In this document: positions 23,701-37,362 of the stretch, in pieces | How positions within the stretch are numbered: the stretch's first letter is position 1 | How the letters are laid out: each line of letters begins with the position of its first letter | Source: Paragordius varius | Taxonomy: Eukaryota; Nematomorpha | DNA: 64,000 nt | Assembly (NCBI GenBank): GCA_964247055.1 | Contig: OZ176055.1 | Span: forward strand, 1,612,001 to 1,676,000 | Reading direction: 5' to 3' | Program-made: the position numbers and the translations under genes | The notes under the pieces: model-generated | Told to the model about the DNA's origin: nothing | The model's database searches: none | What the model saw: the letters and a program-made list of their open reading frames with translations, nothing else

Positions 23701-26700
23701 TATGCCGTTGTTTTAAGCAATGCGTTTATAATTTCTATTTATACTTTCATTTAATTCTATATAATTTTCCTTTATCGTTATCTTACGGATTTTAATAACT
23801 GTTATTACAACTGAAAAATGTTGCGTTTGGACGAAAAAAATTAGATCAGGGGTATCCATAAATTTTATACATTAAAATTTTGCAAAATCTAGGTAAAATT
23901 GATTTTCTTAAAAATACAAAGTTTCTGATGAAGCTTTTCCGAATTAATGGTAATGAACTTGATGCGCAAACATTGTTAAAATCAATAGTAATTTTTAGTT
24001 CTTTGGTATCTAATATTTATTAATTGCCATATATTTTGCAAATGTTCCCCCGCAAAGTCATTTGTATTGAAGAGAGGCCTGTATTAGATAATTTTATATA
24101 TTGTTTAAAAGTAATATAAAATTTATCTATTCTAATTACAGTTAAGTTTATCAACTATTGCGTCTTTCAACCATGGTAAAAAGCATACATTCAGACCCAC
24201 AAATAATGACGCGACTTTGAACCAAAATTATTGCCCTTTGAACCAAAATTTCCAATTAGTAGTTGTTTGTAATGGAAAATCATGGACCCTTAATCGTAAT
24301 ATGCAATGCCTTGCAGATCTTGATGTGTGCCTTCACAAGTGCCTTTTTAATCGGTTAGTTAATTTGATATTTAATTAAAGGGTTTGAAAATTTTTTTTAG
24401 TATCGAAATTTTTTTGATTTTTTTTTCGGAATTTATATAAAATGTAAAATTTGCTGTTTGAAACAGGTATATTTATAAATTAAATTATACCATTTACAAT
24501 TTAAATTCAAGTTTACCCTTGAACAATTCAAATTCACCCTAAAAATAATTTGTGTTTTCGCGTAAATGATTTGTTTAAGGGTGAAAATTGAACTGTAAAT
24601 GGTAAATAAAATCTTTAAATGTTGAAAATGCGTTTGATGGAAATGCGAAATTCATTAATTTTTATTATTTATTAATACTCTTTTTTTTATTAATATTTAT
24701 TTGGTTCAAAATTAAATATTTTTATCATTATGAATTATAAGTAATTTAATTATTTTGTGTTCAAATGAAACTATACCAATTTTGCGAATTTTTTTTATAT
24801 CCTATAGAAAATATAGTAAGCTGATTGAAATATCGAATGCACAAATTTTTCCACAACCATGTCCTTTAACAATAGATAAAGTTAAACACTCTAATAATTC
24901 CAATGATAAAAATGCGAAAATAACGCAATTCTTGACTCTATACTTTAGTCGACTGTCTGTCCTTCTTTCCCAAAATTTTATAAACTGTGCCCATATCTTG
25001 AATTGGTTTGAGGTAAAATTTACATTAATTTTTATTTTTTGCCAACAATTTATATTTATATAGCTAAATGGCTTCTCAAATTTTTTGGTTTAAAAATCTT
25101 GAATGATTATTGAAAACAAAGCGTTTTTATTTATTATGTTTACTAGAAATAAAGTACAGTAAAAATTGATATTGTACGGAAATGTAAAAATATAAAGACA
25201 TTTTTAAAAGACTCATACTTTTTAATTCACATTATATTATATATAACCAATTGTTTTAAACTGCAAGGTATAAAAAGAGATGTAAATTGGTATAATCAAT
25301 TATATATTTTACGATTGTAACTATTCGATTCTTATAGGATAGGTTTAGAAAAGTATGGGGTTGTCTTTTGCAAAAAAAATTTGTTTACATTTTTACGTTT
25401 TGTCTGTCCGTATAATTTTATTTTTTACTGTATTTAACTTATGTAACATACATATAGCTTTGTTGCATTACGCCTTTAAATTGAAATATATGGTTTTATG
25501 TTGAAAATTTTTTTTCTCAAAAGTATACTGTACTCTATCTAATCCTTGAATTTGTTAACAGAAGATATATATTTTATATTTTTAAGATATCAGGATTAGA
25601 AAATTTTGGTGAAAGTGTTAAGTCAACCAACATATATATATATATATATATATGGATAATTCTATAAATATTTATGAGGAATTAATATATTTTCTTAGTT
25701 CAAAGTTTGTGTAAATTATATTTAAGCTTTGGTGACTTTTAACTTTTTTTGTCATTATAGATGTGAATTTGCTAGCTGACATTAATAGTAAAAACAATTT
25801 AGGGAACAAAATATATATGAGCATTTTTTCAAACTTTTGTTGTCACATATATTACATCTATCCCATTTTATGAAATTCATTTAATTTAAAATTATTTTTA
25901 AATTAACCCTGAAAAATGGTTTTTATATGTTTTATTTTGTTTTGTTTGCATAAAAATTGTTAGATGGATAATAAAGGACATCACTTAATAACTGTGGATG
26001 ATACGAAATACCACATGCTTAATACGCAAGCTATTGCTTCCGCCTTGGCCATTAAACGATATGTGGCTAAAAATTTTGGGGAACTCTCATTTGAAGTTTA
26101 TTTTCATTTTTTACAAATTAAAGTTTAAAGATAAAAATTACAAGAGCAGATATATTTTTTAAGGACAACTCTCAGTTTTACATTGTGACAATTCATTTGT
26201 AAGCTATCGTTTTGGGGTCGCGAAAAAAGGGAATAGAGATGTTAATTGGTAACACATTCTATTTTATATCATCAGGTTCTTTGGGAAAAATGAATAAAAT
26301 TTTAGTATTTTTTTAAACTCTATCAATCGTTTACTTATTATGTTTTGAAAATTTTAAACATTTTTTAGCTATGGTATTTATGAGACTCAATAAAATCTAT
26401 ATTAATATCAAAAAAAGGTAGGTAAATCATTACATTTTAAGGTTATTTTTTTAACATAGTAGTAAAATCCACTATAAATCTCAACAAATGCTTACATAAG
26501 GCATGTGACCTTCAACACATTTACGTGAAAAGAATAATTTTATTTCATTTTAAAAATGAAAAGTCTGCTTATCCCGAAAAATCAATAAATTTTAGTTTGT
26601 CAGTACCATAAGTGCTATTAAGAAAGCACTATTATATGGTATTTATCACCAAATTTTGGCATGACATGCATGTTACAATAAGAATTAAAATCTTTTACCT

Positions 26701-27481
26701 TAACGTTAATATTACATTATATTTATAGTATTATTAATTAAAAGCCATTCTTATATTCGATTTATGGTAAAAGGAAATGAATGTGAAAACGGAAATAAAA
26801 TTATATTTGCCTAAATACATTCATTAACATTTGTTTTCCCCTATTCGCCAATTAAAATGCCCATATAATCAATAATATGGCATTTTACACTATAAGGAGG
26901 CTTTTTTAGTTACAATTTGTCTTTTGCGCATATATTTACTATAGATTGGTGATATGATTTCAATCATTGATATGAATACAAATACGGTTGTTAATGAACC
27001 AAATGGCAGGTATGATGAACAAAATGGTAATATTTCAGGCCTAATGTCTCAAGCAAACTCCTCACACCATTCCGAAACTTATGTTTGGTGGAAAGGGAAA
27101 AAAGATTTGAATGTAACCATAGCTTTTTATTAGTTTTTTTTACACATAAAATAAACATACAATTTTGAAATTATGGTTGGTCACCGGTTTTACGTGGTTT
27201 ACGGATGCATTTATTAACTTACAAAAAAATGTTTCGAAAAATTTTATGAATATTTTATTGATTGATATTAATAAATTTAAAATCAAATAAATTTAAAACC
27301 AAACGGTTTATTTATGATGATTTTGTTTTACTGTTAGTTTAGTCTTGCAACATATATATTTTGCACACATTTATAGAGTATATACCAATAATGATTTATT
27401 ATAACTGTTAATGTTTATTACATTTATAAGCGGCAGTTGGTCCGATTTTGTGAGATCGATTTGATTTTAAATTTATTTGAT

Positions 27482-27519
<38 letters not shown>

Positions 27520-30500
27520 ATTACTAAAATATTCATAAAATTTTTAGAAACTTTTTTTAATTTTCAACTTTTTTTGCAAAAATTTTAAATTTTTAAGGTT
27601 GGATATTTCCCACAACATTACGTTCAACTTTGTCCCTTCCCCGATTCATCATTCCATTTGTCATCATGGAATGCAGAACATGGCAACAATCACCATATCA
27701 ATAAGCGTTTCAACCTTCGAACCTATACACCAGCACATAACTACACCAACGTTCCACCTCCTATAGACTGTAAATAAAGCTTTTTTTATTATTAAATTTT
27801 TGTTTTTATGCAGAGTTTTTATTAGGCGCATTATAAAAAGCTGTATGTTCCCATTCTTCCGTAAGCTTTCGTAATATGAATAGACTTTATAAGTTAAGAA
27901 AGAATGAAGGTATATATCTAGATATTCCACCTCCTATAGACTGTAAGTTAAGTTTTTTCCGTTTTATTTTTTTGTATCCAATGTAGAGTTTTTTTTAGAC
28001 GCATTACAAAAAACTGTATATTTTCATCTTCTCGTAAGCTTTTAAAATATAGATGGATTTTAAAAGTTAAGAAAGAATGAAGATATATCTATATAAAAAG
28101 TTTTTTTAGACAATAACTATGGTGCAGTAGTTTTTTTACAAATTATAACCTATGGGAAAAATACCGCCTCAAATTGAATTCTTACAAATGTGGAACGAAA
28201 AAATGTTTTAAACATTTCTTGATTACAAAATTATATCGATATTTAAAGAATTTATGCATGAAATGTAAATTTTTTTATCGATTTTCAAATGCCAATATCT
28301 CATTTATTAATATGGTGTAGTACACAATTTACAAAGTACAACTCAAACTCTATCTTTGACTAATGGCACATCAAATCATGATAGCGAACTTTTAACACAA
28401 TCCACAAACGTGACAATGAATGTTCGACCCTTTTTACAAAAGTTTTTAGCGGAGGGAAGGCCGCCAAAACCCAAACTCCGTGCTAGGGGTATTTTACGGG
28501 AACGCGTTTTTGGATGTGATTTAGGAGAATATCTTATCAATTCTAATCAATCAGGTACAAATATATTTTGTTTAAATATATATATATATACATATATATT
28601 TGTATATGCGCGACTGAAAAAAATATTTTTTTTCAATAAAAAAAACTTTTTGGGAATTGTTAAGTCCCAAATTTAAAAATGTATTGAATAAGCATATTAA
28701 CCTTAGTTTTTTACAGTTTTTTTTTTTCAATATTTACAAATTTTTATTCAAATTTGTTTTTAATAAAAGTTCCACCAATTGTCAAATATTGTTGTGAATG
28801 GATCGAGAAACATGGGTTGACTGATGGAATATATCGTCTATCTGGTATCACTTCAAGCATTCAAAAACTTAGGTTTGTGTATTCCAATTTATTTTTTGGA
28901 ATAATAAAAATGTGCAAAATACTCAGATTTTAGATTTTTTTAATATACATAATTATGGGTAATAATTAAAACTATGCTCAAACTTGTTTGCAATAGATTC
29001 TCCCTTTCTTCTACATTTGTATTTTAATTTGGGGAAATAACATGACTTATGATTTGTGCAATATGGCCCTCCAAAACAATGATTTTTTAAAATTGAATTT
29101 TAATTATATTCAATTTATTCCAATAATACAAATATTATATAACGTAACAAATATTAGGGAGCTTATACAAAATTGAAAAAATTCCTAATATCATCATGAA
29201 CTAATTAACTTAAAGTCGGTAATTTTAATGTGAGAGGACCTATTTTTATATATGTATTATTTCGAAATGTATGGGTTATATACCCCCACCTTTAAACATT
29301 AAATAATACTATTATTACAAAGTTAACTACTTTGGAGATTAATTAAAAAAATATACAGTTTAGAGTCTCTTTCCTCCTTTTTTTATTAAAGGGTAAGGAC
29401 TTAAATTATTTGAGAGTTAACTACTTTGGAGATTAATTAAAAAAATATACAGTTTAGAGTCTCTTTCCTCCTTTTTTTATCAAAGGGTAAGGACTTTAAT
29501 TGTAACCGGACTTGTGAAGGCTTTAACACTCACCTGCCCAGGGCTGACAGTACAGTGATGATGGAAAAATTGCGTAGTTTCGGGCTTCGAACTCTGGCAC
29601 GCAGTTTCAAAGTCCAGCCCTCTACCAACTATACCATCACGCCCGCTATATTTTGTAAGTAAAATTACCTTTACACTATTATTTACGATAGGAATGCGTT
29701 TGATGAAGAAAAAATGCCTACGAGTATGCTTGAATCCGCCATAATTTCGACATCACCCCTAAAATATGAACTGGACACGGTATTACCTCAAAGGAGCGAA
29801 CAAAAATCTCCCACTCCTAGAAACTCTGAAAGTGTAGGGAACGATGACGTCCATCTTGAATTAATTCATTCTTATGCCTCTACGCTAAAAATGTATTTCC
29901 GAGAATTACCTAATCCCTTGTTAACGTTTCAATTGTATCCGGCTTTTATAGTATGAATCAATATATATATATATATATACTATGAAGGTTTTTTAATGAT
30001 GTTGTAACAAAAGATTTTAAGATATAAACTATTGAAATTTCCTTCGTTGTTAGATTTTATAAAAAATCGTGAATCTTTATTAATTCATATTGTAAAAATT
30101 AATAATTTTACTTTTTCTATGATTTATAATTATTTTTAAAACTCTACCACAGTTTTTTTTTTATTTTTTTAGGGAAAGGCCAAATCTTATAATAATAAAT
30201 ATTCATGATATTGCATTATAATATAACATACAGGATTCAATCAAATCTCGCATGAATCCATCTGAAACAAATCATCCTGCTTTCGTACCATCACAAAAAT
30301 GTATTCAGTTAAATTTTTCGTCATCAGGTCCCTTGTTCAACAATGGCAACAAAAACATAAAATCCAACAATCATAGTACACCTAATACTGATTCTTCGAC
30401 TTTAGAACTAATATCAACATTTCGTGAGCTTATGTTAGCCTTACCCCCTCCACACTTTGCTACGGCGAAATATTTATTTACTCACTTACACGCCATGGCT

Positions 30501-33500
30501 CAACAGGCTGGGAAAACGAATATGCATAGCAAAAATTTGGCTATCGTGTGGGCCCCTAATTTATTGAGGTTAAGGTTAAAAAAAGTTTTGTTCAATAAAA
30601 ATATATATTGGGTCTTGTTTTAAAAACAAATTTTTTTTGAGGGGGGGTGGTCTTTATTTATTAGATTTACCAATTTTACTTAATGCAATAGAGGGCTATT
30701 TTGAACAATTTTAATTTAATTACATTATCTTAAATTAGCCTTACAACATTAAACATTTTGTTTTTTTCTCATATATTTGGGAATTATTGATTTTTTATAA
30801 TTTATTAATAAAAGAATCGAAAAAAAATATTTTCTCGTTAAATGGGTATAAATATTTGTTAAAGAATGGAAAAAAACAAGAGCTCTATGGTAATTCTTAT
30901 ACTTTTTTTGAAGAATATGATATTGTTAATACCATATGGCTCTTGTTTTTTCCATTTTTTAACAAATATTTACACCCATTTAACGAAGGAAAATAAATTT
31001 TTGACAAAATAAAGGATACATGACTGTATATTAATATATATATAATATATTTCCAACAATATAGATGCCAAGATATGATGGAACGTATGAGTTACCAAGC
31101 GTCCATAATGAATAATTCATTAGTCACGAAACACAAAAATGATAAACAACACAAAATCTCCCATCCAGTTAATGTTAATGTTAATTCGCCATCGTCAAAA
31201 AATGTTTCTTCACCCTTACTGAGTGTTGGCAAGTCAAGATTCATAACACCCTTCACCTATTCACAATTACATAAATCTACTGGTATTAATATTTTTTTAA
31301 ATATAACTTTTAAAACAGTAATATCTTCTAAAGGAAAATCATACTTTTTTTAAATAAAACAATCATATAATATTTTTAAAACCTTGATATCTTATAAATA
31401 AATATTATATATAATATAATTGATTCTATTACCAAACAATTTATATGCCTATTTCCACCATTTGGCAATTTTACAACAAAAACTCACATGTATAAACAAT
31501 GATTTATATTTAAATAAAAGAAAGTAGTGTAAGTACGGTTTTGCCTTTTTTAAATTTTAAATAAATATATTTATCTTTTATTTTTCACATTTTTTTGAAT
31601 CTCAATATTTTATCCGAACTTTTGTAAAAGGTTCAAAATTGGGTTCCGGTAACATAGGAATGTCCCAATCCATACATTTACCCGTTATGAATAATAACCA
31701 TCAACAACAAAGTGGATTTAAGATATGGACACCGCCAAAGGATGAACAAGCTAACTCGAATACGGTTAAAGAATATTTTGCTTCATCTCTTAGAAAGAAT
31801 AAAGGTTGATACTTAATGTTAAATTTATAGGGGGTAGTTGATGATGTGCTAAAATATAGAGAACTTATATATGGAATATATAATATGATTAATATATTTT
31901 TAAATAAAAAACACCTAAAATAGTAAGAATTGTATTCTCGTTTATGAAATTTTTATGTCTTAAACGCTATAGCAAATGTAATTTACTAAGCATTAGAACT
32001 GGACACAATTTCATTTCTAAGGAACCGAAACCATATCAGCTTTTTTGCAATCGTTTTGAAACAAAGTGTTTTAATAAGAAAAAAAACACGAAAACCCTAA
32101 AGAAATTTTTTCTCTAGATTTACATTTCTAACATTAGCACCAAAGAAAAATGTATCAAATGCCACAAAACCAAAGAACAATACGAAAATCTCGAACCCTA
32201 AATTTTTTCCGCCTTGTCCTATGACATCGTATGATGCAACCCTAACCCGTGATATTATGTTGGGGGCCAGTGTACAAGCCTTAGTTATTGAGTATCTCAT
32301 AACGCATTGTCATGAAGTTTTTGATGGGCTGACCGACGAAGTGACAAGACCACCACAATCCTCCTTTTTAAATCATTCACCCAATAAAAATGCCGAAGTC
32401 ATAAACCATGATTCGACAACTTTGGGAGGTAATACCATTTACAATTCAAATTTACCCTTGAACAATTCAAATTCACTCTTAAACAATTCAAATCCCTTAA
32501 ATAAAATTACGTTTTTTAAGCTTAAAAATTACCAATATTTTTATATATTTTTAAAAATAAAAATTTCATTTTAAATTAAAATAATACTGAAAAAAATAAT
32601 AAACTATGCTATAAAGATATATTTCTTATTTATAATGAGTTATATTAGTTCGAAAACACATACTTATTTTTAGGGTGAATTTGAAGAATTTGAACTGTAA
32701 ATTGTATATATAATTTTTGTAAAATTTGGTCGACAATTTTTTTGATAGTTATCATGATATAATGTAAGAATTGGTAGTTTAGGTTAGACATGAAATCGAA
32801 AAGTGATTTGAACTTATAGATGACCCTTCTAAAATAAATTTTATAATGCGCTTACTTAATATAAATGAACCCATAACTTAATTAGTTTATACTGATTATA
32901 ATATCTTTTTTGATTTTAAATATGGTTATAACTTTTAAGTATTAATTGTTTTTAAAGTTTAGTTTACGTTCTCAAAAGTTTACTAGTTTGTTGGTACGGA
33001 GCTCTTATATATATATATATATATATATATATACGCGGGAGTTATACTTTTTATAATATTGTTGTCCGTTATTATATGGTATTAATGGGTGTAATTTTAT
33101 TTTATCCCTTTTATAAAATAATTTTAGATAATATTCAACAAAGTGGTAACGACGCATTACCCAAGAAAAATTTTGCAAATGTCATTTACGCAAACGTTGA
33201 AGAAATTAAATCGATCGATAATAATAAAATTGAAGTGTCCTTAGATTGCGATGCTACGATTAATCCTTTAACTCAAATTTTAAGTGCAAAAAAGGAGGAT
33301 TTCAAGAGCCTTTTACAACAACAAATGGTTAAATTAGTTAATCCACAAATGGATAAATGCTTTAACATCAAAAATAATACTAAGGAAGGTAATATTTTGA
33401 TTATTCACCATATTTTGATTAATTAAATTTATTTCAGGGCTTCGAACTGGAAACCTGTTTTCCTTAAATTTTAGCAGGAACTGGTATAGGGATAAAAACA

Positions 33501-36500
33501 ACCCGGTTTCGGCGCCACCCCTCCAAAATAAGTGGTTCCCATATGCTTTTATTTTATTTAAAAAAAATTATTGTTTAAATTATTTTAAAATTGTTTGATT
33601 ACATTTTTTATTACCCATGAAAATGAATAACCATTTTTTGAAAAAATATATTTAAACATTTTTTTCCATATTTGATCTAAATAAAATAACCGTGTTGACC
33701 ATTTTTTTCTGAATAATCTACCTTGGACACCCGAAGAGAATCACAAACATACTTATTTTCGTAGAGTTTTTTTCATCCATAAATTAAATACATTAACCTT
33801 GTTTATAAATAAAATAAACTTTTGGTAAAAAACCATAAATTTGGTTTAGGAAAAATAATTTATTCACGTTTGGTTTATATTAATATAAAAAAATGTTGTA
33901 TAAATATCACATTTAATTAAAAGCTAAGAACCACCACAGAACCGGCCTTTATAAAAGACCGGATCTGGAAGCGTTAAAAATTTAAGGAATTGACCTAATT
34001 CCACTTGCTCAGGAACCACCCGGCTTACATTTTTTATGTACAAAGTCGGTTCTAGTTTCACTTTTTTCGAAGCCCTGGATTATTATTAATTTTTTTTTCG
34101 TTCCCATTTTTTACCATTAACATGATATACCAAGATAGACGTTTATAAATATTGAGTTTCCTAATCATTTTCCATAGATCAATTACCAACATACCGTAAC
34201 AAGCGTATTCATAACCGCAATTTATCGAATGTTAGCGAGTATAATAATGCTACTGCTCCCTATATGGATAAGGAAGAAAATTTGAAAGGCAACAGTACCA
34301 GGACCAAACATCATTCCACAAGTCAATTTTTATCTCAAGAAGATGGGTTTTCTTGCAACCAAAAGAACCAAAACGATTTCAATAATTTACCTGTCGGAAA
34401 ACAACTAATTCCTTCATTAGATAAAATATGTGGCGACAATGATACAGATGATACATCTTCTACAGTTAATGAAGTGCTTGCGACTCTCAATAACGCCGCA
34501 CACTTGGGGAGGACAGCCAATAATTCATGTGCCCTAACACCGCCCGATTTTAGTAGCCTGAGCAGTGAGAGTGACGATGCAATTTTTTGGGAAGAACGGA
34601 ACGGTTTAACATTAATTGTCAACAATGAGAGCTTAGAGAATGGGAAACATAGCAGTTGCAAAAAGAAGAAGCAGGTTAACAAAACGCTACCAATTTTTGC
34701 TGATATGGGTTGTCAAACGGATGTCGGGCCTTTGATAATGACTGTTGTAGGCAATAATCAGGTTAAGCTAACACCGCCACAAATCACTAGTCAATGCGAT
34801 ATGTCTCCTCTTAATCCAAAACTTTCTGATGATCAATTGTCAAACTCATTCCAAAATGACGCGAAAATTGATAAAGTTTCAAATGATAGTTTTATAAATG
34901 AAGATGTCTCACTCACTCGAACAAATAATGTTATGCATGACCATGAAAATCACTATTACAAGCCCCATAATATCTTTCAAAAAGCGTTGAACAACAACAG
35001 GTCAAATTTAAGTAACGCTATTAATAATAGAATTCGAGGTAAGCGAAAACCTCATCTAAGTGTTAATATGATGGATGAAACTATGATAACGCAAGTTACT
35101 GATCCCACCGAAGTGTCTAATTATTACCTTAAGAAAAGTTTAAGTTTGAATTGTATGGAAAATTTTCCCGTTGAAGATTCATCATCTTTTATTAAGGATC
35201 AAACTCAACGTTTTAAAAATGTTTTATCGGGTTATGAGGACACCGTTTTATTGAATCGAAATTCGCAATTATCTGTCAATGACTCAGGCACAATGTCTTC
35301 ATATCCGACAAAATTATCAATAGACCCTACCACCATTAATGCGGTTGATATATCCGATCAAATTAATTTATTAGAAAGTACTGATCTAGTAAACAATGCT
35401 GGCGAGGAGGCGAACGCTGATAACAATAATTACCAAGATTCTACGGAAAATACGGATAAAAACATGGAAATATGCAATGAAAAAAATGATCCATATCAAC
35501 CATTGATTTGTGTTAATGGTTCGAAAGACTCTAGGGAAAATAACTCTATAAGGCCTCTTTCTAATGATAATATCATTTCATGTAAAAATGTTGTAACTAC
35601 TTACCAAGGACGCACCATAATTAACAATCCTGGACAAGCCAAAGAAATTAGAATGAATCGCATTTCCCCAACCAAATATGACATAGATGAATCATCAGAT
35701 AAAACTTCCCCTGAATATGTATGTGGTGGATTGAAAAAAATCAATAATCTTAATAATATCGATACAGCTAATACAATGATGTGCCGTAATAAATCAACTA
35801 GCTTGGCCAATATTGCGTTGGATAGCGCGATAGAATCTTTGCTAAGATTTAAGCAAAATCGTCGCGTTACAGCATCACACAAACAACCAGGCATCAGCGC
35901 AAACCTTTTATATCGCCAACATAGTTTTCAATCAAAACATAACTCAAACACACAAACGATACCACCATCAAATTATAATTTATGCTCAAAAGAGCGATTA
36001 CAGAACATAAATGATAATGGTGATAATAAAACTGAAACGCAAAATGTCCCACATGGAGCAAACAAGGCCAGAATATTAATTAATGGCAACAAAAATGTAA
36101 ATGATGATAATATAACTAGAGATGATGCTGATGATATAAACAAGCTTTCAGTTATAACCACGTTTTGGGAAACGTTAAACAACAACGCACAAGGAAAAAA
36201 TTGTTTGGAAGCTACTAATCATAAGGACGATATTACAGAGAGGACAAATGAATTACAAGCAAACATGAATGCGAAAAATTTTACACCATATTCGGATTTA
36301 CAGGCCGAAAAAACTAGCCATTCCCCACTGAAGCCAAGTAAGTATATTTAAAATTTTAATAAATTGTAAAATAAATTTTTTAATTAAATGATTTTCATCA
36401 TGACTTGACTTAATATACAAAAACTTTACATCTATTTTATAGTTTTACGGAATTCTATTACAAATTCACCGCAACACCCATCTTATCCTTACCCAACTAT

Positions 36501-37362
36501 CAGTCTAAAACCAACAAGGCAAAGTTACCCAATTGTACCCGATAAAACAAACGTAATTATGAAAACACCTTTTTTAGCTAAAGACATGGAAAAATCCTTA
36601 ACAGAAAATCATTCTTCTGAAACGAAACGAGTGGAGTTTTCTGTTGAGGAGGTGGAAACCAAAAATCCAAAACACATTGAAAAATTATGCGTGGAAAGAG
36701 GATTATATATGGATAAAAAACCACCCATTCAACAAATCGCAACTACAGTTATCAACTTGCGTAATAGCCGAGGTCCAGTAAAATCAATATATGCTTCACC
36801 GATTAAAAGCACCATAACTATCCATCAAATACCACCATCCACTAAGCATATCCAAGAAGAAGACATAATGTCTGGCAAACATAATTATCAACCAAAAATT
36901 TCTCCGCCCCACAATGAAAATGGGGACATTGCCAATGTTGACCCGTATAAAGTCTTTCCATCATCCCGCGTAAATATTGAGACAAACCCCATAGTTGACA
37001 ATACAAGCGAAGATACAACCCTTATCAATAGTTATAATAACAAGGTTAAGGACTTAAAAGCCAGATTTGAACCTGGTATAAACATTAACCCTAACAAGTC
37101 CAAAACAGGTGATTGTCTCTTGGAGGTTGGTCAAAATTCGACAGGACTCAGGACATCACTTGCAATAGATCACGCCCATGTGAATGCGTTAAAACAAAAT
37201 TTCTTTTCAACAAACCACACCTCAAATCAATCATTACACGGGATGCGTGACAATTTAACACAATCACCAAATAAATTGGACAATACTTTAGGTGTAATGC
37301 AACGATCTTACATTGTCACCAAAACATCCAACAATTATTTTACAAAATCATCATCTCCCTAA
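20721..37362 (+). CDS. PX-SH3-RhoGAP protein, ARHGAP31/32/33 (CdGAPr) type, 16 exons
   Basis: Exons: 20721-21809, 24142-24353, 24808-25012, 25964-26095, 26945-27112, 27598-27769, 28321-28554, 28770-28872, 29692-29950, 30234-30568, 31065-31282, 31631-31804, 32138-32428, 33128-33388, 34178-36337, 36443-37362. All phases agree, giving 2310 residues. An in-frame stop lies just before the ATG. The PX-like domain (about 345-500) opens FPRVQDCAHFHYDHVETG and includes LINCAHILNWFE-type text. SH3 spans about 525-625 (GELSFEIGDMISIID, YVWWKGK, VGYFPQHYVQL). RhoGAP spans about 715-1160, with GILRERVFGCDLGEYL, the arginine finger R760 in GIYRLSG, YFRELPNPLLT and N967 in WAPNLLR. It should stimulate GTP hydrolysis by Rac/Cdc42-type GTPases at the cytoskeleton or membrane. 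The last two exons encode about 1,000 disordered Asn/Ser-rich residues. The domain order is strong evidence for the family. Which paralogue it is cannot be decided. Confidence 0.9.
23452..23588. mobile_element. MITE-A left half in RhoGAP intron 1
   Basis: It starts ataaccatttacaacacc, has the ttgaacaatttaaaatcacc subrepeat and continues into the usual body (aaattaccc, atttcgttttaaatta). The right end is missing. Confidence 0.55.
24487..24604. mobile_element. Short MITE-A derivative in RhoGAP intron 2
   Basis: Both termini are present (ataccatttacaatttaaa and gaactgtaaatggta), but most of the body is deleted, leaving about 118 bases. It is an internal-deletion derivative. Confidence 0.75.
25157..25430. 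mobile_element. MITE-B copy in RhoGAP intron 3
   Basis: It is flanked by TA. The left end is cagtaaaaattgatattgta and the right end ttttattttttactg, with inner inverted words gtaaaaatataaaga and acatttttacgttttgtc. Confidence 0.75.
27482..27518. repeat. (AT)n microsatellite
   Basis: An uninterrupted AT run in RhoGAP intron 5. Similar runs occur at 19476-19502, 25632-25654, 29960-29980, 33007-33034 and 62789-62820. Confidence 0.9.
27752..28097. repeat. Tandem duplication (173-bp unit) spanning a RhoGAP exon end and splice donor
   Basis: ccacctcctatagactgtaa occurs at 27755 and again 173 bases later, each followed by the same diverged body (gtttttatgcagagttttt or ttttgtatccaatgtagag; then gcattaaaaaactgta-like; then aagttaagaaagaatgaag). 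The first copy holds the true end of exon 6, with donor gtaaat. The second carries an intronic decoy donor, gtaagt. Confidence 0.8.
29321..29647 (-). mobile_element. tRNA-derived SINE with tandemly duplicated tail
   Basis: On the minus strand the head, from 29647, shows a pol III A-box-like stretch (gatggtatagttggtagag) and a B box (gagttcgaagccc), tRNA-like in order and spacing. The far end does not pair into an acceptor stem, so it is not a working tRNA. The body is GC-richer (cagccctgggcaggtgag). The tail, ttaaagtccttaccctttrataaaaaaag, is present twice as a 94-bp tandem repeat (29321-29414, 29415-29508). It lies in RhoGAP intron 8, ending 44 bases before exon 9. Confidence 0.65.
30780..31026. 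mobile_element. MITE-C copy, left end truncated, RhoGAP intron 10
   Basis: The right end is aaataaaggatacatgactg followed by TA. Inside is a strong hairpin: cgttaaatgggtataaatat and gaatggaaaaaacaagagc face their reverse complements up to acacccatttaacga. The matching left terminus is missing. It ends 38 bases before exon 11. Confidence 0.65.
32431..32707. mobile_element. MITE-A copy at the 5' splice site of RhoGAP intron 13
   Basis: Exon 13 ends at 32428 and the intron starts gtaataccatttacaattc, so the element's terminus begins within the first few intron bases. The right end is gaactgtaaattgtatata. Internal caattcaaattcactct-type units are present. Confidence 0.8.
33435..34077. mobile_element. 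hAT-like nonautonomous element in RhoGAP intron 14
   Basis: The ends are cagggcttcgaactggaaac and tttcacttttttcgaagccctg, with a 12-bp perfect terminal inverted repeat (cagggcttcgaa). The interior is 643 bp with an accggcctttataaaagaccgg hairpin and no open frame. A clear 8-bp target duplication is not visible. Confidence 0.6.

Noticed and set aside
27664-27930. Minus-strand 88-codon frame
   Set aside because: It is antisense to RhoGAP exon 6 and the duplicated donor region, with no independent support.
29575-29647. tRNA gene on the minus strand
   Set aside because: A and B boxes are present, but the 3' part does not pair with the 5' acceptor stem and the sequence runs into a SINE body.
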